From contig JAHRHY010000015.1 in assembly GCA_019671135.1 (NCBI GenBank), forward strand, positions 1,612,001 through 1,676,000: DNA of 64,000 nucleotides. The letters are read 5' to 3'. Position 1 is the first letter of the stretch. Each line of letters begins with the position of its first letter. Source of the stretch: Linnemannia hyalina. Taxonomy: Eukaryota; Mortierellomycota; Mortierellomycetes; Mortierellales; Mortierellaceae. The notes below the pieces were generated by a model, which was not told the DNA's origin, ran no database searches, and saw only the letters and a list, made by a program, of their open reading frames with translations. This document shows positions 10,153 through 22,000 of this stretch, piece by piece. Made by a program: the position numbers and the translations under genes.

Positions 10153-10578
10153 TGCTGACTCTGGATGAATGTCCTGCATGTAGATGGTAGAGAAACCGGT
10201 GTATTTGTGTGGGAAAGCGAAAGTGAGGGGAATGGTTGGGTTGGAAGAAGAGTTGGAATGAAAGAGAGAAGAAGAGTCGAAGTGAAAGAGAGAAATATTG
10301 GGTATTTACTCCAAAATTTGGCAGCGGCTGTTGTGTGCTATTTTTACAGCGAGGAGAGAGCTTGACTGATATAAGCTTTATCAACAAAGTCGAACACAAT
10401 TGCAATGCTAGTTATTATGTTACACAAAAATTGATTGATCGTTGTCCTTGCTCTCCATCTACATAGTAATATTTCCCACTTTGCCAACTAACATTTTATC
10501 ACATATTGCTTCGCCAACTGTCGCTTCTCCAATCTCTCCTTTATCAACAGAAATAATAGGCTTGTGGCAGCCAAGCAT
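10153..10578. other. Upstream region of the LRR gene
   Basis: About 430 bases, probably the LRR gene's promoter and leader. It contains a purine-rich run (10240-10300, GAGAGAAGAAG-like on the plus strand), which is a pyrimidine tract on the coding strand. I see no clear TATA box and no coding sequence. Confidence 0.4.
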
Positions 10579-11182
10579 TCATAGTGACGTTGCTTTTTGA
10601 TCCTTCGATATCGGTTCCTTTTCTCCTCCCTCATTATCATTCAAGGTCGCGTAGTCAATGTTTTGTTCACTGACTACATTGCTTTTGCGCTTCTTAGGTA
10701 TTTCTTGCTTTGGTTGCGTTAACAATTGTAAATCGTCAGGAGGAAGAAGCGAAGTTAATGACCATTTAGTTGGAAAACACCCCTTCCTGTTTGTTGCAAA
10801 CGAGACGACCATCCTTTTTTTCATATACGTACAAAAAACTGAAAAATTCCGCTTGTCTTCACCAGTCGCGTTCGCGCAGAGCAGGATTGAAACGCGAGAA
10901 GTTTGGGCGACCCCCAGTAACACGATCCGGAGAGGCATTGCCAGCACCTTCGCCATTGCTGTAAGGAATCGTCCAAAGGTACATTACCATCTCCATACGA
11001 CTGTAAATATCCTCCAGCCTGAACCCAGGCAAATGATGGTGGATCTCTTTAATATGCCTATCCATGAAGATCATATGATCCGCAGATCTAGGCTCTCCCA
11101 CACTCGCCATCCTGACCCCTTTGATTATTATGTGATCCCCTCCTCCTGTGTCTGAACTGAAGCAACCGAAGTTGGGTGCCAT
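10579..11182 (-). pseudogene. Frameshifted unidentified reading frame
   Basis: Two overlapping minus-strand frames look like halves of one protein. The upstream half (from an ATG at 11182) reads as well-formed protein, including MASVGEPRSADHMIFMDRH and ending NPALRERDW at a stop near 10859. The downstream half, in another frame, continues from ATGEDKRNFSVF to a lysine- and glutamate-rich tail ending at 10579. The frames switch near 10865-10880, and no splice pair of reasonable length joins them. I do not recognise the family. It may be a decayed gene-family member, a transposon fragment, or two chance ORFs. Confidence 0.35.
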
Positions 11183-11856
11183 AAGTGGTCATTTCTGTTC
11201 ATATCGCAACTGCCTTTTTCAATTATGGAGATAGAAACGCCGTTGCCAAGATTAAAGCATAGCGATTGGAAATGTTAGAACTCGATCGCTTTCTATTTTT
11301 TTTACACCTACGATATGCCATAAGAAAAAGATTGTCTCAGAGAAAAGTTTTACCACGTTGGTATTCTTTGACACAACACCGGCTCAATGCGTCCCCGACC
11401 GTTTGCATTATCCGCCTTTACCTCTTCGTCCTAAGATAATGGGATCTGGCCATTCTTGTCGCAACCTGTTTGTTTGCAAGTTGGGAGGCGTTTTTTTCAA
11501 GACCCAATGCGCATGGGCCATTGCGCTTGTTGCAGTTCGGAGAGGGAGGGCGGTTGCCTATCAGGGCCTGGTTCGATTGCTCGACGAAAGTGTGGTATTT
11601 TGTATGGACTGAAGAAATAGAAGGACATCCATTGGGAATCGCGCGAGGTTCAGGGGGTATGAGATCGACAGTCTTTAAAAGGGCGAGGGCCCGACAGCTT
11701 GCGTCTCCAATCGCAATCCTTTTTTTCATAGTCACGTGCACCATCCTCTTCCAAGAGGCCAGAGGCTTGTATTTTTACGAAGCTCAACTTTCAATCGTCC
11801 TCATTCTTCATTTCTCACATCAACACCCTCCAAGCAGTCAACAAGACACATCAACC
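11183..11856 (+). promoter_or_regulatory. BUD31 upstream region with a CACGTG box
   Basis: No convincing gene. The palindromic CACGTG at 11733-11738 sits in GTCACGTGCACCAT, 119 bases before the BUD31 start. It resembles the binding site of Cbf1/USF-type bHLH factors. A CT-rich leader follows (11795-11850). The same 14-base string occurs at 23161, upstream of the 5-phosphatase gene. Confidence 0.4.
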
Positions 11857-12718
11857 ATGCCAAAGATCAAGTCATCGCGCACAAAGAGAGCCCCCGAGGG
11901 TTTCGACGACATCGAGCCCACTCTCAGGGAATTCCAGACGAAAATGAAGGATGGCAAGTCTTAATCTCACATCAAACGGACACTGGATTCGATAACAACA
12001 ACAATCGCAATGCACATCGGGAGGCAGCATGCATGCGTACTCAACCACTGAACACGAACTGTGGCAAGAGTGCTCTTCGAACAACCAATGTACTGACACC
12101 ATACTTCTTTGACTTCTTGCAACCTATCTATTACAATAGCTGAGAATGATCCTCACGAAGGAAAGAGAAAGATTGAGGCGTTGTGGCCGATTTTCAGACT
12201 TCACCACCAGCGGTCTCGATATGTCTACGAGTTGTACTACAAGCGCGAGGCGATCTCCAAAGAGTTGTACGAGTACTTGTTGAAGCAGGGATATGCTGAC
12301 GCCAACCTCATCGCCAAGTGGAAGAAGGTACATATGCTTCGGGATCATCTCAACCAACATAGACACCTTACGGATCTGTCTGTTCCTGCACACTCGCCAT
12401 GGATCAATAATCTACGTCGATACTCAAGGAGGCATATGGACCACTTCAACTAGAAACTAACAGTCTTTCCCATTGACGCATCAAATACAATGATAGGCGG
12501 GATACGAGAAGGTGTGCTGTTTGAGATGCATTCAGCCCAAGGACACAAATTTCGGAACGACCTGTGTGTGCAGAGTTCCAAGGGACAAGCTCGAGGATGG
12601 CAAGGTGATTGAGTGCATACACTGTGGCTGCCGTGGATGCTCCAGTGGAAGCGGCGCCTCTGCAGGATCAGCTGCCACCCATAAAGGCAAGCCTGCTGCC
12701 GAGAGTAATGATGCTTAA
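11857..12718 (+). CDS. BUD31: Pre-mRNA splicing factor Bud31 (G10 protein)
   Basis: Spliceosomal protein of the activated spliceosome (NTC-related). Three exons: 11857-11953, 12140-12327 and 12497-12718, 168 residues. The protein begins [15 protein letters not shown], then [40 protein letters not shown] and NLIAKWKK, and ends in the cysteine-rich zinc cluster CCLRCIQ...[11 protein letters not shown]...[10 protein letters not shown]. Alignment to human BUD31 is nearly gap-free. The first intron uses a GC donor (GCAAGT); only this junction keeps [12 protein letters not shown] in frame. The C-terminus has an extra Ser/Gly/Ala-rich tail of about 20 residues after the last cysteine, which the human protein lacks. 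Confidence 0.96.
11954..12139 (+). other. GC-AG intron in BUD31
   Basis: The intron begins GCAAGTC and ends ACAATAG. Exon 1 ends in phase 1, and joining gives GAT G|CT GAG, coding D-A-E. The nearest GT (11958) would produce an in-frame stop after joining. The +3 to +6 bases AAGT match the strict donor consensus expected of GC introns. Confidence 0.85.
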
Positions 12719-12785
12719 GGATGCCTATCACCCAGCCCCTACTCTTGCCCCCCTCCCCTTGTTTCCATTGTTTCCTTTTGTTCTC

Positions 12786-12791
12786 AATAAA
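12786..12791 (+). terminator. Polyadenylation signal AATAAA for BUD31
   Basis: Canonical AATAAA 67 bases after the BUD31 stop codon, in a pyrimidine-rich 3' UTR. Confidence 0.6.
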
Positions 12792-13051
12792 CCTGTACCA
12801 ATAATGCTGCACACACATCATTTCCATTAACAAGCTGGTGTCTGGCACCTTCTACAAGGAACCGCAGGAACTCTTGCAAGCAAGAGTGGCATTAGCAAAG
12901 CAAATGTCCATGTGACTGCGGTCGATGTTCCTCTGAACTTTTTTTCACAAAAAGCCAACTGTATAACGCATAAAAGGGGTGCGCGAGTGCCTTGTGATTC
13001 ACTTCTTCAACTTCCCTTCCTCCTCCAAACTCCAGGGACAATGTCGAAAAG

Positions 13052-15518
13052 ATGAACTCTTACCACCTCAAACTGGACCTCTACCCATCGCCACCCTCCC
13101 CGCAACCAGATCAACTCCCTTCTCACTCAATAACTGCAGCATTAACTTCTTCCACTGCACCATCCAAGTCACAGCATCAAGGACACGGACCTGCTCAAGA
13201 GCCGACAGCACGGTTCCAGACCCTCTTCAAACCTTTTCCTCAACAGACACACCGCCAGCAACAACTGCCCCCTCAGAGTACACCCTCTATCACCTCGCAT
13301 TCTTCAGCACAGAAACAGAATAACAAGCAAGAGGCATCGACAGCATTGACGATCCCTCACCCAAAAGACGACTACAGGTTCGGACATATCTCTGTCTCCT
13401 CTCTCGACCAACCCGCAGCAACCTCTGCCCCTGTCATCAAAGAGAAGTCAGGCAACATTTCCGCGACAGCCGCTACCGCAAACAACAGCAATAACAAGAA
13501 CCGCACTACCAAGAACAGGAAAATGCCACCATCGACTACTACTGCCGGGACTGTAACCACAGCAACGACGAGGTTTATGGACTCGGAGCCTGTACACGGG
13601 ATTCTGCGCCTCTACAGAGACACTAACGAGATCACCACCGGCGAGATTACTACCACCACCAAGCAAGAGGCAAGTTCCACCACGACAACGACCTCCTACT
13701 CGGCGGCGCTATCGACTGGGACAACCGACGCGATTGCACAACCAGTAGTAGCAACAGGAGCAGAGGCAGGAACACACGAGCATGGCACGCAGATTATTCA
13801 ACCGGACCAAGGAACCTCAGTCTGTGTCCTGGCTGTGCCTAGCTACCTCTCGCCAGGCGACTTTTTGAATTTTGTTGGACCTGTCCGTCCCAACGTCTCT
13901 CACTTTCGCATCATCCGGTAAGTTTATCGTTTTTTTTTTTTTTTTTTTTTTTTTTGGATACTTTAATGGGATCCTATGATTTCTGGGAAGAACGAAAATT
14001 AATTATGATCATTTTAATAGTGACTCGGTGCCGAATCGATTCATGGTGCTGATGAAGTTCAGGACCAAGGAGGCAACCACAGAGTTCTACACACGCTACA
14101 ACGGCAAAGCATTCAGCTCCCTTGAGGTATGGCACCCCCCCTTTTTGTAACTCTTACACCTCATATGACATGAAATAGCTACTTACACAATAACACTTAC
14201 TCTTCTGCCTGCGCGACTCTAATAGCCGGAAATTTGCCATGTGGTGCATCTAAAGTCGATCGAGATCCGGGCAGGAAGTATGCCACCTTATGCTTTCCCC
14301 TTCCTCAACGACGACCCATTCCTCCAGAGCCATCATTCATCTTCCACAGCAGCAACACAGCCAAAAGTAGGAGAAGGATCGCCTCACCACCAACAACATG
14401 GAAGCAACAACAGTCTGTCAATGTCCTCGCTACAGTCAGATCACGGACTTGCAGAACTGCCGACGTGCCCTGTCTGTCTGGAGCGTATGGATTCCTCTGT
14501 CACAGGTCTGCTCACCATCCTCTGCCAACACACTTTTCATTGCCACTGTCTCAGCAAGTGGGGCGAAGGAAGCTGTCCTGTCTGTCGATACAGTCAAAAT
14601 AGCATCACCACCAGATCTTCAAACACCACCGCTTCAGGTACAGGACTATCGGCGACGACGGATGGGGTGTCGGAGGACCAGAATGTATGTGCGATCTGTG
14701 GGACGACCGAGAACTTGTGGATCTGTCTGATCTGTGGTCATATCGGATGTGGACGGTACCAAGAGAAGCACGCCTATCACCATTACTACGAGACCTCGCA
14801 CCTATACGCTTTGGAGCTCGAGAGTCAGCGCGTGTGGGATTATGCGGGCGATGGGTATGTGCACCGGTTGATCCAGAACAAGGCTGATGGGAAACTGGTC
14901 GAGTTGCCCAGTGCGGTCGATGGAACGTTGCCGAGTCAGCATTCTGTCCAGGTCGGGCAGGAGAAGTTGGACGCGATTGGGTTGGAGTACACGTATCTGT
15001 TGACATCTCAACTTGAGTCGCAGAGGTTGTACTTTGATGCGCAGATGGCGGCCATGACGGCGCAGCTTGCACAGCTGGGCAAGGAAGCGAAGGACTGGGA
15101 GCAGGAGGCGTCGTTGATGAATCAGAAGAATCGGGAGTTGGCTATCATAGCCGAGTCGCTTGAGAAGGAGAAACTGCCTATGCTTGTCAAGGAGAAGAAG
15201 GCGGCTGAGAAGCGGATGGAAAAGATGCAGGAGCGATTGCAGGCTCTGGAGAGGCAGTATGAAGAAGAGAAGGAGATGAATATTGGATTGATGACGAACC
15301 AGGACAGTATCCGGACAAAGTTGCAGGAGAAGGAGGCAGAGATCCTGGAGTTGCAGGATCAGGTCCGGGATATGATGATTTATCTGGACACGCAGCAGAA
15401 GATTGAGTCGAGTTCCCTGAAGGATGAGTTGGCGAATGGAACTGTGGGCGTTGTTGTTCAACCGCCACAGACTTCACCGCCTTCTGGCAACCATTCTCGA
15501 CGGAAAGGACGCAAATAA
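13052..15518 (+). CDS. BRAP2/Etp1-type RING E3 ubiquitin ligase
   Basis: Homologue of human BRAP (IMP) and yeast Etp1. Exons 13052-13917, 14021-14126 and 14226-15518 give 754 residues. A low-complexity N-terminus leads into the BRAP2 domain (about 178-360; HGILRLYRD, then VCVLAVPSYLSPGDFLNFVG). A C3H2C3-type RING follows at about 404-444 (CPVCLERM ... CQHTFHCHCLSKW ... CPVCR), then a ZnF-UBP at about 477-538 (CAICGTTENLWICLICGHIGCG) and a long coiled coil (about 585-720) ending in a basic tail. This order is diagnostic. Intron 1 holds a run of about 28 T. A TATA-like ATAAAAG near 12970 lies about 80 bases upstream. AATAAA at 15666 probably ends the transcript close to the convergent neighbour. 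The substrate is unknown. Confidence 0.95.
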
Positions 15519-15665
15519 ACCTGTCTTTTTTTTTTTTTTGGGATGCAGATTGGGGGGGTTTGCTTTATTGTTTGTTTTGTTACAGTTGGATGTTGTATGT
15601 TACAAGGGTAATGGTGTTGTTTGGGCATGGAATTTTTTTCTATAAACAAGCGTGTTGATATTGAC

Positions 15666-15671
15666 AATAAA
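15666..15671 (+). terminator. Polyadenylation signal AATAAA for the BRAP-type gene
   Basis: AATAAA 148 bases after the stop codon and only 16 bases before the stop codon of the convergent gene, so the two 3' UTRs probably overlap. Confidence 0.5.
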
Positions 15672-15686
15672 GAAAAAGGACAACCT

Positions 15687-18600
15687 TTACCGATCGCCTT
15701 CGGTCTCATAGCCATCCTCCTCCTCAACCTTCCTCAGCCCACTGCCTTCCACCTGGGGCTGCGTCACACCACTCATCGACAGTCTTCTCGCCGTTCTCTC
15801 GGAGATCGAGCCGCTAGCGGCCTCTAAATCCTTCTCCTTGTCCTTCTTGTTCATCCCTTCATCCGATCCGACAAGTGTAGAAGTCGTACTGTCGTTGGAG
15901 CAGTTACTGTAACTGCGACGACGGCTCTGTATCAGAATCTGGGTCGGGATCGAGAGAGGTTTGGGCATTTGTTCGAGTCCTGTTGCGCCAGATGTCAGGA
16001 TGGTGGTGGGGGGTGCGGTGGTTGGGAAGAGTGCTGTGGAGGTAGTTGTGTGGGTCATGATTGGGTTGTTGTGGGTATGAGAGGATGAGGACGAGGAAGG
16101 GTCGTAGTTGACTGGAGTGGGAGTGGTTGTTGAGATAAAGACGGTTCCTGAGGGGAGTCGGGTGGTGGATGAGAAGGTCGTCTGGAGGTGAGTGCCTGGG
16201 CGAACTGTCGGGATTGAGGAAGTCACGACGACCATCTCAGGCATCGCCGCCGCCTCAACAGCAGAAGCAGAAGCAAGGACCTTGGCAGCAGCCTGTCTAG
16301 CAAACAACCAATTCCTTCCTCGATGCAAGTAATACATCACTCCAAACGCCACCGCAATAACTACCCCAACGCCAAAATACATCGCCACCCAAACCGGGCC
16401 TACGCTCGTATCCAAGAACGGGTAAATCCAAAACCCATCCACATAATGGACCAGATGTGCCTCGGCCAGGTACAAGAGACAGATGAAGAAGACGATGAAG
16501 ATGTGGGAGGGGATAAAGGGCATAGAGTTGATGGAGATCTCCAAGAGGACTAGGATGAGGTCCCCGCCGTGGAAGGAGTAGTTCCGCCAGAGGGCGTTGA
16601 TAGACATCTCGATGGCCATTGATCGGGCTTCGCCTTGGACGGAGAGGTAGCCCCAGAACAGGAGTGGGACGATCACACTAGATGGTAGGGGGAAGGGAGA
16701 TGGAGATGGGATGGGAGAGGAGTTGGATGGGTTAGTGTATTGGAGTAGAGGTACGTGTTGTACATCATGGCGCCATGGGAGAGAGAGAGAATGAGAGAAG
16801 GTGGCAAAAAGGTTCAACCGCTGAAGCAATTCCCATCGGAGACAAAAAGAAGAGGGACAAAAAAGCACACATGGCGATAAGAGAGAATGAGGGTGGGTGA
16901 ACAGGCTGGATTGGAGATGAGAGCAGTGAAGGAGGAATGGAAAATAATGAACTCTGTTCTGTTCGTTGTTGTTGTGTAGGGGATGACTGACGAAGGGGGT
17001 GTGTGTTCTGCGCACTGTTCAACGGTTATTCCTCTTCCGACGGACGGGGGTGATACACACAAACACCTCAACGCACACACCTCCGCCCTTTTCTTCCTTC
17101 ATTCCATTTGAGCGAATAAAACAACAAACACATTCAAGAACAATCAAACGATGCACAACAGGGGAAGTGACTTACTGAAGGGTGCAGATAATGTGGTACA
17201 GGAAAAAGTTCATATCTGTCAGGAACCAATGCTGTCGCTCAATTGTCGTCGTCCGTGTCACCACCATCGCCTCTGCCATCGCAGCGGAAGAACCTGCTTC
17301 TCTGTCTTGCCTGTTGAAAGAAGACTTGATTGTTCGGAGACCGCGCTCACGGCGCCATTCGCTCAAAGTGTGCCATGAAACCGTCTATTTGAAGAGAAAG
17401 AGATTGCGTTATGTCGAACATGGTCAATATGCAGTGGTTTTCAGAGGGAGTGAGAAGAGGAGAGGAAAGAGAAAAAGTTATCGGTGAGTTTTTTTTTCTT
17501 TAGTTCCGCTTCGTCGAGTTTGTGCAATTGACGCCATTCGCAACAAACACAAAAGATGAACGAAGTGGAAGAATGAGACACGCCGCAGACGCAATGGACA
17601 CAATGGACGCATAAACCGGTTCCCCTTCTTCCAACGATTAGAAAAAATTGCGCAAAAGAAAAAAATCAACCACTGGGTAATTCATCGCACAATGGAAAAA
17701 GGAAAAAGGAAAAAGGAAAAGGAAAAAGGAATAACAAATCGTGCGCAGTTTTATTACTCCGCAGAAAGCGATGTGCTCTCCTCCGCTTGTTCAGCTACGT
17801 CCACGACCACGAGGTAGAATTTACAGATCTCCCTTCCCTCTTCCCTCCTTTGCACATTGAGAAACCAAACTGCCAAAAAAAATGAACCGGAGATGCTATG
17901 CGATAAGACATTGTGAAAAAATAAATAGCAACAACGGACCCTTTACGTGAAAGGACGGCGAAACAATGAGGGAGGAAGAACAAAAAGGATGAAGAGGGAT
18001 AATTGTTGCATTACGCCCTCAAACTGGCTCGGGCTGAATTGTTCGAGCCTTTGAAACGGAGTACCATGTCAATCACGAACAAAAACAAATAGAAAAAGGA
18101 AAGTCAAGAAAAAACAAAGGGAAAAGAACTGCATGCATGCACACAATTGACAGCCAGAAAGTATATACCAAACGCCGATAAGAGAAAACTCAACGAAGAA
18201 AGAGGACCCAATTGACATAGCCCATCCCACCAATTCGCACCATCATCGCACATATTCAACGCCAAGAATGCAAGAAAGAGTTGCTAATACACTTACGCCA
18301 AGGTAGGAGACCAAGCCAAGATACGACAACTGAGTCAGATAACAAAACTCGTACCGCGGCCGGTCTGTCAGAAGAATGTCCGCCAACAGCACAGAGAAAG
18401 CGTACAAGAACATCGTGAAACGGATCAAGAACAGTGCGCCTGTCCACATCCAAGTCGAGTGGACGATCTGGGAAGAGTGTGTTGCGGGAGTGTTGTCGAG
18501 GCGGAAGAAGCGGGTGTAGAGTGAGAGCCATTTGCGATTTGTTAGAGGATGACGACCGTTGGACCATGGTTGTTGTTCTGGGAGCTGTTGATCGGACTCT

Positions 18601-19094
18601 GGTTGTTGTTGTTGTGTCAGCGAGGAGGGGCCGACTGGTCTGTGAGCCTCAGCCTCATTGTTATCGACAGGATATGATGGATCGTCAAAGGGGTTGTGAG
18701 AAGGGTATCCAGTATACTCTCTTGACGATGTGATTTTGTTGTTGGCAAACACCAGATCACCTTCGCCGTTGGGAGAGAAGAGAGTGCCAGCAGTCTCGGG
18801 TTCACTCAAGTCGATCCCTCTTGTTGTAGTTGCTAGCGCATCGTTGTTGTTGGCAGTAGCGGTGGTAGGAGTGTCCTCATGGAGGCCTTGTTGTTGTTGA
18901 TTGATGTTGTATCGAGGGAGAGCAGTACAGATGGGTCGCACGGGTGCTGGTCGATGATGGTGAAGTTGTTGCCGTTGGTTGTGTTGTTGGAGGTGCTCGC
19001 GTGTCAGTGTCGATGCAGATGTTGATGCAAAGGAAGAAGAAGGAGTGTTGGCAGCATGAGTTTGATGAGGTGGTATACTGCTGTCGACGGCCAT
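15687..19094 (-). CDS. Rolling-stone/FAR-17a-like multipass membrane protein
   Basis: Exons 19094-18297, 17384-17176 and 16677-15687 give 665 residues. Residues 1-200 are a low-complexity Gln/Thr/Ser-rich region. Membrane segments begin at STWMWTGALFLIRFTMFLY and CYLTQLSYLGLVSYLG. Exon 2 continues WHTLSEWRRERG and exon 3 VIVPLLFWGYLS, SHIFIVFFICLLYL, then HYVDGFWIYPFLD and a last segment ending in MYYLHRGRNW. The IYPFLD-type motif before the last helix is typical of the Rolling stone family, but overall similarity is modest. About six membrane segments are followed by a Ser/Thr-rich cytosolic tail. Introns of 912 and 498 nt are long for this window. Phases (0, then 2) are consistent. Molecular function in fungi is not known to me. 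Confidence 0.8.
17385..18296 (-). other. 912-nt intron of the Rolling-stone-like gene
   Basis: The donor GTAAGT (18296) and acceptor AAATAG (17385) are both in phase 0. The intron holds a GGAAAAA tandem run at 17696-17731. I found no additional exon: joining across it gives an uninterrupted SYLG-TVSWHTL segment. Confidence 0.7.
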
Positions 19095-22000
19095 TGTTTT
19101 GTGTATGTGCGCTGAAGGAATGAAGGTTCGATCTGTACAGGGAATTTAAGGCAAAGATGAAAGGGAAGTAAACAAAGAGAAAAAATAAGGAGAGCCCTCA
19201 GATCTTCGTCTTTGTCAAGGTAGGATAGGGTGAGTGAAAGGAAATGTTGAGGGAAGGAGGCAATGGCACAAAGGCAGTAAAGAGAGGAGAGGAAGAAGAG
19301 AGAAGGGAGAAGTGGGGGGAAGAGAAGGAAGAGAGAGATAGGGTGGTGGAATGTCGATCTGCGATTCGCGATGATCCGTCAATTGTCAATGAGCGGTGGG
19401 GAGAGAGGAAGGGATGGAGTGAGTGGAGTGAAGGGAGAGTGTGGGGTGAATGAATGGAGGATGATCAATTGAGAGGGAAAGACGAATGCGAGTGGCGAAC
19501 AAGGAAGATAAGAGAAGAGAAGGCCAATTGAACAATAAGAGAGAGAGAGAGGGGAAGAAAAGAAGAAAAAAGTGCGAAGATGGTCGACTTTATATTTGGA
19601 GAGGAAGGACGACAGAAAGAAGAGGGCGTTAGTAACATGGTGTGTGGACACTGATACATTGCCGCTGTGGATTGACACTCCTCCTCTCATTGAATAACGG
19701 TGAATGGCTTCCGATGAATGGAGGAGATAATAAAGACTGAGGTAGATCCATCCAATGGGACAATGAGCCACGGACTGTATTGACCCGGATATGCTCTGAG
19801 AGGCGTACTTGATACAACCACGCCATATCCTTCCATTGCCATGTATCATGCCACAGCTTTCCATACCACCATCAATACCACACAACAGACAACAGACAAG
19901 CATATCAAACAGGTCATTCACAAGCCATGGCTGACTGGCTGATTATATAGAAATAGCCAAGAGCATGAAAAAATGGGGCTTGAGTGAAAAGCAACGCAAT
20001 AACGACAGAGCAATGGATGAATAATGCAATCAATTCAAGACACACATATAAAATATATGACAAAAAAATAATTCAGGTTTACTTTGCTTGCTCCCTTTTT
20101 TTGTTCCTCGGATGGAGTCAGCAAGCCATAGTCACTCATATCTACATATTCGTCATCATACAACGTCTTTTGCCCTTTTTTTACTCCTACTCACTTTCTC
20201 CTTGATTCAACTCCTCTTTTTCAACCTCAGGTAGATCCGGAGTCAACCAACGGCTACCTAGCCATTCTGCCCCTGATCTTGACGCTGGGGCCAATTTCGG
20301 GCTAGGTCAGGACCAGGATATCTAAACTTTGGAGAACGACAGGGGATGGAGAGAAGTCCATGAGGGCGAAAAAATCTTCTTTATCTCATCGACTAATAAC
20401 ATAGCAGGCCAGGACCCTGTCCACTGAGATTCCCTTGGTTCCCTTTACCCAATTATCAGCCTCAGAACTAAAACTAATACTCCTAATAAGGGCATATCTC
20501 AACCTCAGGGTCACCTCCTTGCTTCAAAGGCGCCTTGGAACTTTGCTGTTGAAACAGAGGAAAAAGGGAAGGGGAGTGAGGAGGAGGAGGAAGAGGAGGA
20601 AGAGGAAAGGGGCGGAAAGCCATGCGGAATAAATGGGAAGCAATGAACGTTGAGAATGGAAGTAATATTGAGGGGGAAGACGAGAGGGAGAATGATTTCC
20701 CTTCGAAAAGCAAGGGGGTGGAAGGAGTAAATAGAAAATTCGATAATAATAATTCACTCGAGGATGGCGTAAGATCCACTCGTTTCTTCCTCTTGGTCCG
20801 CACCCTTTTACTTCCCTTCCTTTCCTTCCCTCTCCTCGCTCTGGCTGTGTCTGCGTAACTCTGCTTTCTTCTCGTGATTCTTTTCGTCGACTTGTCACAA
20901 ACATATAGACGAACTCAATACAAGTCGAACGACAGCACGCGATTGAACAAGAAGAGGACCATTTAACGCTTCACATCGCACACGTTCATCATCTCAAAAA
21001 AATAACAAAGAGGCAAGGGCCAAGTTCCAAGGTACAAACGGCTCAATATCGGCTCTCATACATCATGTCTCCCATCATGTGCCCTTACACCATTCCCTTC
21101 TCAAGTTCAATAGTCCATGCTGGTTTCTTTGTGACATGCGTTTTGTCTTGGCGGTTGGCACTTTGAGGCATTGCCCCTTGTTGATCGCATATTCGTACTC
21201 TCACTTGTTTTTTTTTTCTTTTCTTCTTTGTCAAGCAAGTCATTAAAACCTATTTCACTATCAAATGACGCCCCTTCTCTTTCGTTTCTATAATCGTTGT
21301 TTGTTCCTTATATCCTTCGGACACCCATTCCGTACCGTGGTCTACAGCCGTAGAAAGGCGAGCACCCATCGTGGAAAAACAACCGTCAACCAGAAACACA
21401 AAGAACAATGCCCCAAAACACCCTCAATTAAAGCCCTCCTTACTCTCCACTCCTTAGGAAAAGCCACTCCACCCACAGATTCACATACCATGCCGCCCAA
21501 AAAAAATGTCGGCTGTTGCGATAGAGAGTAATAAACTCGATTGATACAAGGGGGAAAAAAAAGGCAAAAGCCCAATGGTCCTTACCATATCCCAATACCT
21601 TTCCCTTATTCACTTCAAATTCTTCCTCTTTGGTCCATTGATTCATCTCCTCACTCTCTTTGTCAAATGAACGCAGAAAGATACTGGATCATTTATTGAT
21701 AGGGAATCAATTGCTATGGGGCTGAATGCCTCATGACGCACGCACCATACCATGCCCATCTGTTATGGTTTTCTAGACAGAAAAGAAAACCAGACTCTCC
21801 TATTTTTTTATTTTTTTTTGTTCCCCCACCGTGCACAAAGAGCCAAAGAGGGATTTTTTTTTGGTTCGTTTCTAAGGACTGAATACAAGAACGTGGTCAT
21901 TACCATTTGCTTACCTGTTCGACCTCTTCCACAGAGCAGAACACCCCTGGCTGCAGCAGGAGATTGAGTAGGACGGAATGTACTCCGGTGGAGAGATGGA

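Noticed and set aside
11571..11585. tRNA B-box-like GGTTCGATTGC
   Set aside because: No A box or cloverleaf can be formed with flanking sequence.
16678..17015. Extended N-terminus MRRTHTPFVSH... for the Rolling-stone-like exon
   Set aside because: It is intron sequence read through; the true exon starts at 16677 after CTAG, and the join restores a TLHVIVPLLFWGY segment.
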